A DNA stretch of 7,329 nt from NCBI GenBank assembly GCA_945900935.1, contig CAMDKT010000302.1, positions 1 through 7,329 on the forward strand, in the 5' to 3' direction. How positions within the stretch are numbered: the first letter of the stretch is position 1; each line of letters starts with the position of its first letter. Positions 1 through 6,697 of the stretch are shown in pieces. The notes beneath the pieces were generated by a model. That model saw nothing but the letters and a program-made list of their open reading frames with translations. It searched no databases and was not told the DNA's origin. The stretch comes from Candidatus Sulfopaludibacter sp. SbA3 (GTDB taxonomy: Bacteria > Acidobacteriota > Terriglobia > Bryobacterales > Bryobacteraceae). The position numbers and the translations under genes are program-made.

Positions 1-538
1 CTTTTCGTGGCTGCACACGTATTTGATTAAGGCGCGCGGTTTTTCGGAGTCCGAGATGGCGGTGGCCGCGTCGCTGCCGTTTTTGCTGGGAACGGCGTCG
101 AATATAGCGGGCGGTTATGTCAGCGACGCGGCCTGCCGCCGGTGGGGACTGCGCAGCGGACGAAGGCGCGTCGGCGTTACGAGCCTGACGGTTTCGGCCA
201 TCGCGCTGCTGGCTGCCGCGGCGTCGACGGACAGAATTGTCACGATCATTCTACTCACGCTGAGCTTTGGCGTTATGGACCTGATGCTGCCCTCGGCGTG
301 GGCCATTTGTTTGGACATTGGCGGGAGCCATTCGGGCGCGGTGACAGGCGCGATGAACACCGCCGGGCAGTTGGGCGGCTTCCTCTGCACGCTGGTGTTT
401 GGCTATGTGGTGAAATACTTCGATAGTTACGACGCGCCGCTGGTGCTGATCGGCGGTATGTTGTTTTTGGCTGCATTTCTTTTCTCGCGCATTGACGCGA
501 CGCAACCGTTATTCCCCGCTCTAAAAGGAGACTCATAA
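1..538 (+). CDS. MFS transporter, anion:cation symporter (sugar-acid) type, C-terminal part
   Basis: This is the C-terminal half of a major facilitator superfamily permease. The frame is open from base 2 and no start codon belongs to it here; the upstream part lies outside the window. About 178 residues are visible. They read FSWLHTYL..ARGFS, then a loop with GGYVSD and a basic GRRR stretch, then alternating hydrophobic segments (roughly five membrane helices). The segment FGVMDLMLPSAWAICLDIGG is typical of the ACS family (TC 2.A.1.14), whose members import hexuronates, glucarate, galactonate and similar organic anions with protons. The protein ends in a short polar tail with TAA at 536-538. 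The next gene, a sugar-acid-type dehydrogenase, starts 3 bp later, so the two are probably co-transcribed and the substrate is probably a sugar acid. The family call rests on recognised sequence; the substrate is inference. Confidence 0.85.
   Translation, partial: FSWLHTYLIKARGFSESEMAVAASLPFLLGTASNIAGGYVSDAACRRWGLRSGRRRVGVTSLTVSAIALLAAAASTDRIVTIILLTLSFGVMDLMLPSAWAICLDIGGSHSGAVTGAMNTAGQLGGFLCTLVFGYVVKYFDSYDAPLVLIGGMLFLAAFLFSRIDATQPLFPALKGDS
525..530 (+). promoter_or_regulatory. Shine-Dalgarno for the ApnO-like dehydrogenase
   Basis: AAGGAG lies inside the last codons of the MFS gene, 11 bases before the ATG at 542. It supports that start and suggests that translation of the dehydrogenase is linked to that of the permease. 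Confidence 0.7.
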
Positions 539-541
539 AAT

Positions 542-1381
542 ATGGCGACTATTGCCCTGCTCGGTGCCGGAGGCAAGATGGGCTTGCGCCTCACGGCCAA
601 TTTGATTGGAAGCCGCTTCGCGGTTCGGCACGTTGAGATCAGTGATCGCGGGCGGCAGGCGTTGGGCGCAATGGGGATCCAAACGGTGAGCCTGGAAGAG
701 GCGCTGGAGGGCGCGGACGCGCTGTTGTTGGCGCTGCCGGATAACCGGATCGGATCCGTCCTCGCGAGTATCGAAGGCAAGATTTCCGCCGGGACGATGG
801 TGATGATGCTGGACGTGGCGGTGGCGCACGCGGGGCTGCTGCCGGACCGGCCGGACTTGACGTATTTCATTACGCATCCCTGCCATCCGCCAGTGTTGAG
901 CTACGAGACCGACCCGCTGGCGCACCGCGATTTCTTCGGCGGCGAGCACGCGAAACAGCACATTGTTTGCTGCCTGGCGCAGGGGCCGGAGGAACAGTAT
1001 TCGTTGGGCGAGGAGATTGCGCGGACCATCTACAAGCCGGTGATGAACTCGCACCGGTGTACGGTGGAGCAGATGGCGATATTGGAGCCGGTGCTTTCGG
1101 AGACGATTCTGGGGACGTGCCTGATGATGCTGCGGGAGGCGACCGATGAGGCGGTGCGGCGGGGCGTGCCCGAGGCGGCGGCGCGGGATTTTATTTTGGG
1201 ACACATGCGCGTGGAACTGGCGATCGCGTTTCAGGAGAAGGAAGGCGCGTGCTTCTCCGATGGCGCGTTGAAGGCCATTGAGCGGGCGAAACCGGTGCTT
1301 TTTCAGCCGGATTGGAAGCGGGTGTTTGAGCCGGAGGCGATCGCCGAGAGCGTCCGGCATATCACCGATCCGAATTCATGA
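542..1381 (+). CDS. NAD-binding 6-phosphogluconate dehydrogenase-like oxidoreductase (ApnO / D-apionate oxidoisomerase family)
   Basis: This is a complete 279-residue cytosolic dehydrogenase. An N-terminal Rossmann fold begins at once with the nucleotide motif GAGGKMG (residues 8-14). An acidic residue at the end of the second strand (Glu32, in VEISD) suggests NAD rather than NADP. The ALPDN segment (64-68) and the strand ending MMLD (88-91) continue the fold. The conserved THPCHPP motif (111-117), VEQMAILEP (175-183) and SDGALKAIE (239-247) belong to the helical C-terminal domain of the family often labelled phosphogluconate dehydrogenase (decarboxylating) C-term. Characterised relatives include D-apionate oxidoisomerase, which makes a branched-to-linear oxo acid in apionate degradation. 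The true substrate could be another sugar acid. The upstream ACS-type permease fits such a role. The stop overlaps the start of the next gene (ATGA, 1378-1381). The family is confident; the exact reaction is not. Confidence 0.85.
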   Translation: MATIALLGAGGKMGLRLTANLIGSRFAVRHVEISDRGRQALGAMGIQTVSLEEALEGADALLLALPDNRIGSVLASIEGKISAGTMVMMLDVAVAHAGLLPDRPDLTYFITHPCHPPVLSYETDPLAHRDFFGGEHAKQHIVCCLAQGPEEQYSLGEEIARTIYKPVMNSHRCTVEQMAILEPVLSETILGTCLMMLREATDEAVRRGVPEAAARDFILGHMRVELAIAFQEKEGACFSDGALKAIERAKPVLFQPDWKRVFEPEAIAESVRHITDPNS

Positions 1382-2161
1382 ACACCTCGGTCATTCGCTA
1401 TCGGGTGGCGGACTTTCTGAAAAGCCATGCGCCCTTTTGACTCTGTTCCGGAATCGGAGCTGCTGACGCTCGCCGCCAAGGGCCAGGCGAAGACGCCTTT
1501 TATCTGAATCATCCAGCAGGGTCGAATCGAGCTGGTGCTGGAGCGGACGGACGACCGGCATCTGATCGACGTCGTTGGCGAAGGCGGTATTTTGGGCCTG
1601 GACCGGTTCGTTGGCGACGGGAGTTATCGATGCTCGACATGCACGATGACCGATGTGATTGTGTACGTGATCGATGCCGGAGAGTTCGAGGATTTGATGG
1701 CGCGGCATCCCGATGTGGAGCGATATTTGGACGCCCATTTCTCGGTGACGACGACGGCGGCGGAATTCCTGCGGGCGCGGACGGCGGATTTGCGCGCGGA
1801 TCTACCGGAACTGGGGGATAGTTTTTCGACGCGGGAAGCGGTGCGGTTGCTGATGGATAATCGGTCGGAGGCCGCGCGGACGGGCGATATGGTTTTAACG
1901 GCAGCCGATTTGGCATTGTTTTGCGGCGGCAATCCGGCGCGGCTGCTGACCGATATTTACAAGGGACGGTCGGTGGGCGAATTGACGCCGCTGCTGCGGC
2001 TGGCTGAAAAGGACGCCATCGACGCCGGGTTCCAACCGCCGCAAGCCCGTTATGCGTGGTTCGCCTACGGTACATTGGCGCGCTGGGAGTTGTTGCGATT
2101 TGTACCGCCGAAGGCTGGCATCGTTTTCGACGCAAACCGCAATGTTTTCACTGCCGCGTGA
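1378..2161 (+). pseudogene. Broken cyclic-nucleotide-binding / DUF294 nucleotidyltransferase-like signalling protein
   Basis: The ATG at 1378 overlaps the preceding stop (ATGA) and reads MNTSVIRYRVADFLKSHAPF, then stops at 1438. Removing one T from the run at 1435-1438 restores the family reading (PF|DSVPESELLTLAAKG). That second frame meets TGA at 1505-1507, between PFI and IIQQGRIEL, where relatives have Trp (as in WVIQQG). About a dozen residues of the cNMP-binding beta roll also seem to be missing just before it (LAAKG joins QAKTPFI directly). From 1508 the frame is open to TGA at 2159-2161. It holds the rest of the cNMP domain, a linker (ADLALFCGGNPARLL) and the start of a DUF294-like nucleotidyltransferase domain (YGTLARWELL, about 2066-2098, where relatives have a G-S-x-x-R-x-E pattern). 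Some 200 residues normal for the family are absent. The 208-aa piece from GTG 1535 could still be translated, but without a full domain. Most likely a pseudogene; sequencing error could explain the frameshift and the TGA but not all the losses. Confidence 0.75.
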
Positions 2162-2171
2162 TGTGCCTCGC

Positions 2172-2190
2172 CTTCACCCGTTGGGTGAAG
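2172..2190. terminator. Perfect 8-bp hairpin, possible terminator after the broken cNMP gene
   Basis: CTTCACCC and GGGTGAAG form a perfect 8-bp stem around a GTT loop, starting 10 bases after the stop at 2161. No T tract follows on either strand, so it is not a classical intrinsic terminator. It could act as a weak or Rho-assisted 3' end structure for the plus-strand unit. It lies in a 265-bp convergent intergenic stretch where I see no credible gene. Confidence 0.35.
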
Positions 2191-2290
2191 TGCGGAGCAG
2201 TTGCGACGCCCAATAGACGCGGGCGTCCCGCGCTATTTCGACCGGCTCAACTGCCGGATTCAGGATTAAGGGCGACATTGGGGCGACGGC

Positions 2291-2309
2291 GAGAGAAGCG
2301 GCTTCTCTC
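2291..2309. terminator. Perfect 8-bp hairpin between convergent genes
   Basis: GAGAGAAG and CTTCTCTC pair perfectly around a CGG loop. It has the same geometry (8-bp stem, 3-nt loop) as the hairpin 101 bp to its left, with unrelated arm sequence. It lies 118 bp beyond the stop of the minus-strand DUF5666 gene, so it may mark that gene's 3' end. No T run follows on either strand; function is inferred from position only. Confidence 0.3.
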
Positions 2310-2426
2310 AGAGAATCGCTGGAGCATTTCCACGTTTGTCATTTGGGAAATCACGAATCTGTTCCGGCGGATGAGAATGCAGCCGCGGATCCTGCCGAAA
2401 ACCGCCGCCCGGCGCTGAGTCGGCAG

Positions 2427-4397
2427 TTACCTGACGGCCATCGTTACGCCGGCCTGACTGCTCCGAAGTCCGATTTTCAGGACCACCGGAACAGCCGGGC
2501 CGACGGGTGTATCCACCGCCAAAACGAAGTTTACCTGCACCAGTCCGCGAACGAGCCCAGGGGCGCCGCCGGCATAAACCACAGTCGCCGGCTTGCCGCC
2601 CACTTCGATGCTCACCGGAGCCACCGGCACCGGGAACGGGCCGGTCAATGACGTGATCGCTCCATCCGAACAGGCCGGGTTCGTTTGCCCCTCGCCAGTG
2701 CCGAAGAGGATCGCCGTTCCGCCGCGAACGGTGGCGTTCGCGAAGCTGTTGAGCGTGAAGTTCGGATGCAGAATCGCGCCGGGACCGACGCCGCTGTTGG
2801 ACTGGGTGAAGAGGGACGGATAGGTGGCGAAGACGGGCAATTCCACCACGTTCGTCCACGAACCGTTCGACTCCACTTGGACTTTGACCGAAGTTTTGCC
2901 CGCCACATTGCAGGGGACAATGGCGTTGATCTGGCCGCCGGAAACGAATAGCAGCGTGGCGGGCGTGCCGTCAAACAATACCTGCGTATTGGCCAAACGG
3001 TTGCTCACTTGACCGTTCAAAATGGTCAAGGGCAGAGTGGTGGCCGGTCCGATTTGCTGACCGAAGATGGAGATAATCTGGCCGGGCGACACCGCCAAGC
3101 CGCTGAGGTTCCCAGCCCCGACGACGCCTCCGGTAAAGATGCAAGCTCCGCTGGCGGAGAGAACCTCGATACGAGTGGCGCGGACGGAGCTATTGGCCTG
3201 CAACGCGCCGGTAACGGAGACGCAAGCGCCCAATGCGGCTGCGCCTTTAACGGTATCCAGCACGGTGTTGGCATCGGCCGTTACGTCGCGGCCGCCAATT
3301 TTCCATGCGCCGGCCACGCCGCCTGAAGGGAGCAACTGGACTGCGCCCTCAAAGCGATAAGCGCCCGCGCCTTGCCGGCAGAAACTGGCGGGTTTGGTTT
3401 CAATACGCCGCGCGTTCACGGTATTGTTGGCGCCAAAGTCGCCCTTGACCTCAACGCAGACGCCGGCGGCCGGAGCTGTGTCTTCCGATTCAATGCGTGT
3501 CTCGGCGGTGACGGTGACGACGAGACCGCTCACGTTCCAGTTGCCGATCAGGCCGCCCGATGGCAGCGCCGTGATGGTGCCAAAGAACGAGACGTCCGAC
3601 TGGCGGTCCAGTCCATTGCTGCAAACGCCGCTGCCGAGAATCTGGACTCGCGAGGCGGAAACGGAGTTGTCGGACTCCAGGCGCCCTTGGACTTCCACGC
3701 AGCTTCCGGCTGCTAAGGTGCGGCCAAATGGCGTCAGAATTGTGGCGGAATTCACCAGCACCTTGCGGCCGGAGATCACCCAGATCTGCGCGCCTGGTGC
3801 CGGGGCGGTTTGTACCGTGCCGCGGAATTCGAGCTGTCCCTTTTCGGGACCGTTGTCATCCGGACGGCAACCGCCGATGCCCGAACTAATCTCGATTTTT
3901 GTGGCGGCGAGCGAGTTATCGGCGTTCCGCGTGCCCTTCACCTCGGCGCACGAGCCCACGGCGACGGGGCCGCCGTCCTGCTCGATCTTCGTCTGAGCAT
4001 TGACGCGCACGAGGGTGCCGGCGACTCGCCAGTCACCGATTAGGCCGCCAGCCGGGAGTTGCTCCACCGCGCCAAAAACTTCGACAGAGCCCGAAGCCGT
4101 GGAGTCCTCGCATTTGGAGGCGGGCCGCGTGTCGATATTGGCCGCGGCAATGGCGTTGGCGTTACCCGGCGCGCCTTTGATGTCGACGCATGCGCCGACG
4201 ATGGCCGGACCGCCGCTATTGGTGGTGATGCGCGTCTGAGCGGTTACCTGAATCGGCCGGCCGCCGACGGTCCAATTACCCACGACTCCGGCCGCGGGGA
4301 GGCTTTCGATCTTACCGGTGAGGCGAACACCGGACGGTCCGTCGGCAAAAAGTGATAGGCCAATTAATAAAACAGGCAAAAATTTCAAGGTAAACAT
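2427..4397 (-). CDS. Secreted protein with five DUF5666 repeats and a TIGR03437-type C-terminal region
   Basis: The chosen start (ATG at 4397) gives 656 residues. It begins with a Sec signal peptide, MFTLK then FLPVLLIGLSLFA, probably cut after LFA, and has AGGA about 11 bases upstream. Longer starts in the same frame at 4418 (7 residues more) and 4472 (25 more) are possible. Five tandem modules of 78-83 residues follow. Each has a core like ALPSGGLIGNW, a strand with V.A.T.I, and GxCVEVKG. Each module holds exactly two Cys, 26-27 residues apart, probably a disulfide. After about 3125 comes a region of roughly 230 residues typical of the Solibacter TIGR03437 family (LAVSPGQIISIFG, LLFVSGGQINAIVP, LFGTGEGQTNPAC, VNFVLAVDTPVGPAVPV). 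These are all-beta extracellular domains of unknown role, possibly for surface attachment or binding. No enzyme motif was seen. It is convergent with the left-hand genes and lies downstream of the kinase remnant. Confidence 0.88.
   Translation of the reverse strand: MFTLKFLPVLLIGLSLFADGPSGVRLTGKIESLPAAGVVGNWTVGGRPIQVTAQTRITTNSGGPAIVGACVDIKGAPGNANAIAAANIDTRPASKCEDSTASGSVEVFGAVEQLPAGGLIGDWRVAGTLVRVNAQTKIEQDGGPVAVGSCAEVKGTRNADNSLAATKIEISSGIGGCRPDDNGPEKGQLEFRGTVQTAPAPGAQIWVISGRKVLVNSATILTPFGRTLAAGSCVEVQGRLESDNSVSASRVQILGSGVCSNGLDRQSDVSFFGTITALPSGGLIGNWNVSGLVVTVTAETRIESEDTAPAAGVCVEVKGDFGANNTVNARRIETKPASFCRQGAGAYRFEGAVQLLPSGGVAGAWKIGGRDVTADANTVLDTVKGAAALGACVSVTGALQANSSVRATRIEVLSASGACIFTGGVVGAGNLSGLAVSPGQIISIFGQQIGPATTLPLTILNGQVSNRLANTQVLFDGTPATLLFVSGGQINAIVPCNVAGKTSVKVQVESNGSWTNVVELPVFATYPSLFTQSNSGVGPGAILHPNFTLNSFANATVRGGTAILFGTGEGQTNPACSDGAITSLTGPFPVPVAPVSIEVGGKPATVVYAGGAPGLVRGLVQVNFVLAVDTPVGPAVPVVLKIGLRSSQAGVTMAVR
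3132..4328 (-). repeat. Five tandem DUF5666 protein modules
   Basis: Approximate module spans, in protein order, are 4328-4089, 4085-3840, 3836-3600, 3593-3363 and 3359-3132. Numbering residues from the longest start (4472), the Cys pairs are 95/121, 175/202, 258/284, 339/365 and 417/444, and the core Trp residues are 67, 148, 231, 312 and 390. The modules are clearly related in protein but have diverged in DNA, so the duplication is not recent. The third is the most divergent: PAPGAQIWVISG replaces the usual P-x-G-G-x-x-G-x-W core. Confidence 0.85.
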
Positions 4398-4487
4398 GGG
4401 AGCTTCTTTCCTAAACATCGTTTTATCCCGCGTATACCGGGATTGATGGTATCTGTGCATGTGACAGGCCAAAACGAGTCAGGATGA

Positions 4488-5083
4488 TTAGCGGACCGAC
4501 GCGAAGACCAACGCCAAGGCGATGAGGACCAGAGCCAGCAGCACCCCAGTTAACAAAAATTGGTTTCCGCCGAGCCCCTTGGGCGCGGGCGCAGCCAGTG
4601 GGTTCGTGCCCAAAACCGCCGCCGCTGTCATGGTCGTTTCGTCCTGCGGGAGGGGAAGGGGATTCGCGAAAAGCCGCTGGTTATCCGGGGGGAGGGTGGC
4701 CAGCACCGCGCGCATTTCGACAATGAAGTCGTCGACGTGCTGGTAGCGTTCGGCCGGTTCCTTGGCGAGAGCTTTTCGCAGAATCCGTTGGAGTTCCCCT
4801 TCGCAGGTTCTTGCCCTCGCGTGAGAGCGCGGAGTTCGCCCTTGAACGGTAACCGTCCTTCGGCCAGATTAAAGAGGACAAGGGCGAGGCCGAAATCCGT
4901 AATTTTAACGTCGCCGTCGAGGGTGATCAAGATATTCTCCCCTTTGATATCGCGATGGACGATTCCTTTCTGGTGCGCGGCGCGGAGACCCTCGCCGATC
5001 TGAATGGCGATGTCTGGGCGGCGGCGGCTAGGCTTCGCGGAGGCATTTCAGCGCGACCGTGCGGCGATGGTTTGACCGGTCAT
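4488..5083 (-). pseudogene. Decayed Ser/Thr protein kinase (PknB-like) with C-terminal membrane helix
   Basis: Pieces of a Hanks-type kinase appear in order but not in one frame. The ATG at 5083 gives MTGQTIA, the usual start of Solibacter-type kinases. The glycine-rich P-loop is missing. TVALKCLREA (5060-5031, the VAxK lysine strand) is in another frame and ends at TAG 5030-5028. IAIQIGEGLRAAHQKGIVHRD then KGEN (catalytic loop, about 4934-4957) and KITDFG (DFG at 4889-4897) return to the ATG frame. DFGLA then runs directly into LVLFNLAEGRLPFKGE, so the whole activation segment and APE region are gone. Another frame change before about 4796 leads to GELQRILRKALAKEPAERY (subdomain XI) and a Pro/Ala linker. 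A hydrophobic helix (FLLTGVLLALVLIALALVFA) follows, then TAA at 4488-4490. No extracellular sensor domain follows. It starts 17 bp after the pgm stop. The 75-aa piece from 4715 could be translated as a small membrane protein, but nothing supports that. An active kinase is excluded as sequenced. Confidence 0.82.
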
Positions 5084-5100
5084 TGACGTTTCTACTGTCC

Positions 5101-6687
5101 CTATCTTACTTGGGCGAGGATCTCGTTGAGATGCTCCAGGCCCACAAAGCTTTCAGCGTAGATTTTGAAGATATTCTCCGTCCCGCTGGGGCGGGCTGCG
5201 AACCAGCCGTTTTTTGTAATTACCTTCAAGCCGCCAATGGGGGCGTTGTTGGCTGGGGCGTGGGTCAGGATACTTTCAACCGGGTCGCCGGCGAGCGTGG
5301 CGGCATCAAATGTTGCCAGTTTTTGCCGTTGTTCGGGGGTGGCGGGGACGTCGATACGCGTGTACGCCGGGGCACCGTACTTTTCTGTGAGCGTCTGGTA
5401 GTGTTGACCCGGATTTTTTCCTGTCACGGCGGTGATTTCCGCTGCCAGAAGGCAGAGCAGCAGGCCATCTTTGTCGGTAGTCCAAACCTGGCCGTTGCGC
5501 TCCAGGAAACTGGCGCCGGCGCTCTCCTCGCCGCCGAAACAGTAGCTGCCGTCGCTTAAGCCGCCGGCAAACCACTTGAAGCCCACGGGTACTTCGGCTA
5601 AGGGACGGCCGGAGGCCTTGACCACGCGGTCGATCATACTACTGCTGACCAGCGTCTTGCCGACGGCGGCGAATTGGGGCCAGTTCGGACGGTTCTGGAC
5701 GAGATAGTGGATGGCGACGGCGAGGTAGTGATTTGGGTTGAGCAGGCCCGCTCCGGGGACGACGATTCCGTGGCGGTCGGCGTCGGGGTCGGTGGCGAAG
5801 GCAACATCGAAACGATCCTTGAGCGCGACGAGGCCGGCCATGGCGTAGGGGCTGGAGCAGTCCATGCGGATTTGGCCGTCGTGGTCAAGGGTCATGAAGG
5901 AAAACGTGGGGTCGAGCTTGGGATTTACGTTTTGGATTTTGAGTTGATATTCGGCGGCGATGGGGGTCCAGTAGTGGAGGGACGCGCCGCCCAGGGGATC
6001 GACGCCGAGATTGAGATTGGCGTCGCGGATGGCTTCCATGTTGATGGCGTCTTTGAGATCTTCGACGTACGGGGTGATGTAGTCGTGGTCGATGATGTAG
6101 GTGCTGTAGGCGGTGCGGCGGACGCCGCGGTTTCGGTTGGTAAGCAGTTCGTTGGCGCGGTTTTGGATCCAGGAGGTGACATCGGATTCGGCGGGGCCGC
6201 CGTTGACGGGGTTGTACTTGAAGCCGCCATCGGCGGGGGGATTGTGGCTGGGGCTGATGATGATGCCGTCGGCGAGGTTGAGGGGTTGATCGCGGTTGTA
6301 GCGGATGATGGCGCGGCTGATGACCGGGGTGGGGGTGGGGCCGTCATCTTTCTGCACGTATGTGGCGACGCCGTTGCCGGCGAGGACTTCGATGGCGGTT
6401 TGCTGGGCGACGCCCGAAAGGGCGTGGGTGTCCTTGCCGAGGAATAGAGGTCCGGCGGTGCCGTGGGCGGCGCGGTAGTCACAGATGGCCTGGGTGATGG
6501 CGAGGATATGGGTTTCGGTGAAAGTGCAATTGGCGGTTTTGCCGCGGTGACCGCTGGTGCCGAAGGCGACGCGATGGGCGGGGTCGGCTGGATTGGGGGT
6601 GTTATGGAAGTATTCGTCTTCGAGCGTGATGGGGTTGATGAGGATATTTTGCGGGGCGGGTTTACCGGCGAGGGGATGAAGAGGCAT
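5101..6687 (-). CDS. pgm: Phosphoglucomutase, alpha-D-glucose specific
   Basis: This complete 528-residue enzyme interconverts glucose 1-phosphate and glucose 6-phosphate in the cytosol. It links glycogen, trehalose and nucleotide-sugar synthesis to central carbon metabolism. It resembles Escherichia coli Pgm (546 aa) along its full length, including the N-terminus (MPLHPLAGKPA against MAIHNRAGQPA), which fixes the start. The visible alpha-D-phosphohexomutase motifs are GTSGHRG (43-49), the active-site serine loop SPSHNPP with phospho-Ser147, the magnesium loop DPDADRHG (300-307), the sugar-binding loop GGEESAGASF (385-394) and the phosphate-binding loop RPSGTEN (499-505). No key residue is missing. 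The ATG has only an AGG directly next to it, with no well-spaced Shine-Dalgarno. CATAAT lies 8 bases upstream, so a short-leader or leaderless message is possible. It is divergent from the enolase-superfamily gene, and the kinase remnant follows its stop. Confidence 0.97.
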   Translation of the reverse strand: MPLHPLAGKPAPQNILINPITLEDEYFHNTPNPADPAHRVAFGTSGHRGKTANCTFTETHILAITQAICDYRAAHGTAGPLFLGKDTHALSGVAQQTAIEVLAGNGVATYVQKDDGPTPTPVISRAIIRYNRDQPLNLADGIIISPSHNPPADGGFKYNPVNGGPAESDVTSWIQNRANELLTNRNRGVRRTAYSTYIIDHDYITPYVEDLKDAINMEAIRDANLNLGVDPLGGASLHYWTPIAAEYQLKIQNVNPKLDPTFSFMTLDHDGQIRMDCSSPYAMAGLVALKDRFDVAFATDPDADRHGIVVPGAGLLNPNHYLAVAIHYLVQNRPNWPQFAAVGKTLVSSSMIDRVVKASGRPLAEVPVGFKWFAGGLSDGSYCFGGEESAGASFLERNGQVWTTDKDGLLLCLLAAEITAVTGKNPGQHYQTLTEKYGAPAYTRIDVPATPEQRQKLATFDAATLAGDPVESILTHAPANNAPIGGLKVITKNGWFAARPSGTENIFKIYAESFVGLEHLNEILAQVR

Positions 6688-6697
6688 CCTGTATATT

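Noticed and set aside
533..1360. Minus-strand frame (275 codons) opposite the dehydrogenase
   Set aside because: It is His/Arg/Gln-rich low-complexity translation, antisense to a gene with clear Rossmann and family motifs.
1505..1507. TGA recoded as Trp or Sec
   Set aside because: Other genes use TGA as a normal stop (1379-1381, 2159-2161), no Sec-insertion hairpin is evident, and the same gene has other lesions.
2056..2418. Plus-strand frame of 120 codons running through the convergent gap
   Set aside because: Its first part overlaps the cNMP/DUF294 remnant in another frame, and the rest is Arg-rich with no domain. I also looked for the missing DUF294 C-terminus in all three frames of 2162-2426 and saw nothing convincing beyond a weak YFDRL.
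4427..4441. Imperfect dyad CCCG..CGGG upstream of the DUF5666 gene, considered as an operator
   Set aside because: The arms are only 4 bp in GC-rich DNA, with no convincing -35/-10 pair nearby; expected by chance.
4488..4715. Separate 75-aa membrane protein
   Set aside because: It continues in frame from kinase subdomain XI (RILRKALAKEPAERY), so it is better read as the tail of the kinase remnant.
5674..6447. Long plus-strand frame (257 codons) opposite pgm
   Set aside because: It lies wholly antisense to a well-conserved pgm. Its translation is a monotonous Val/Gly/Asp-rich string from reversed C-ending codons, with no family resemblance.
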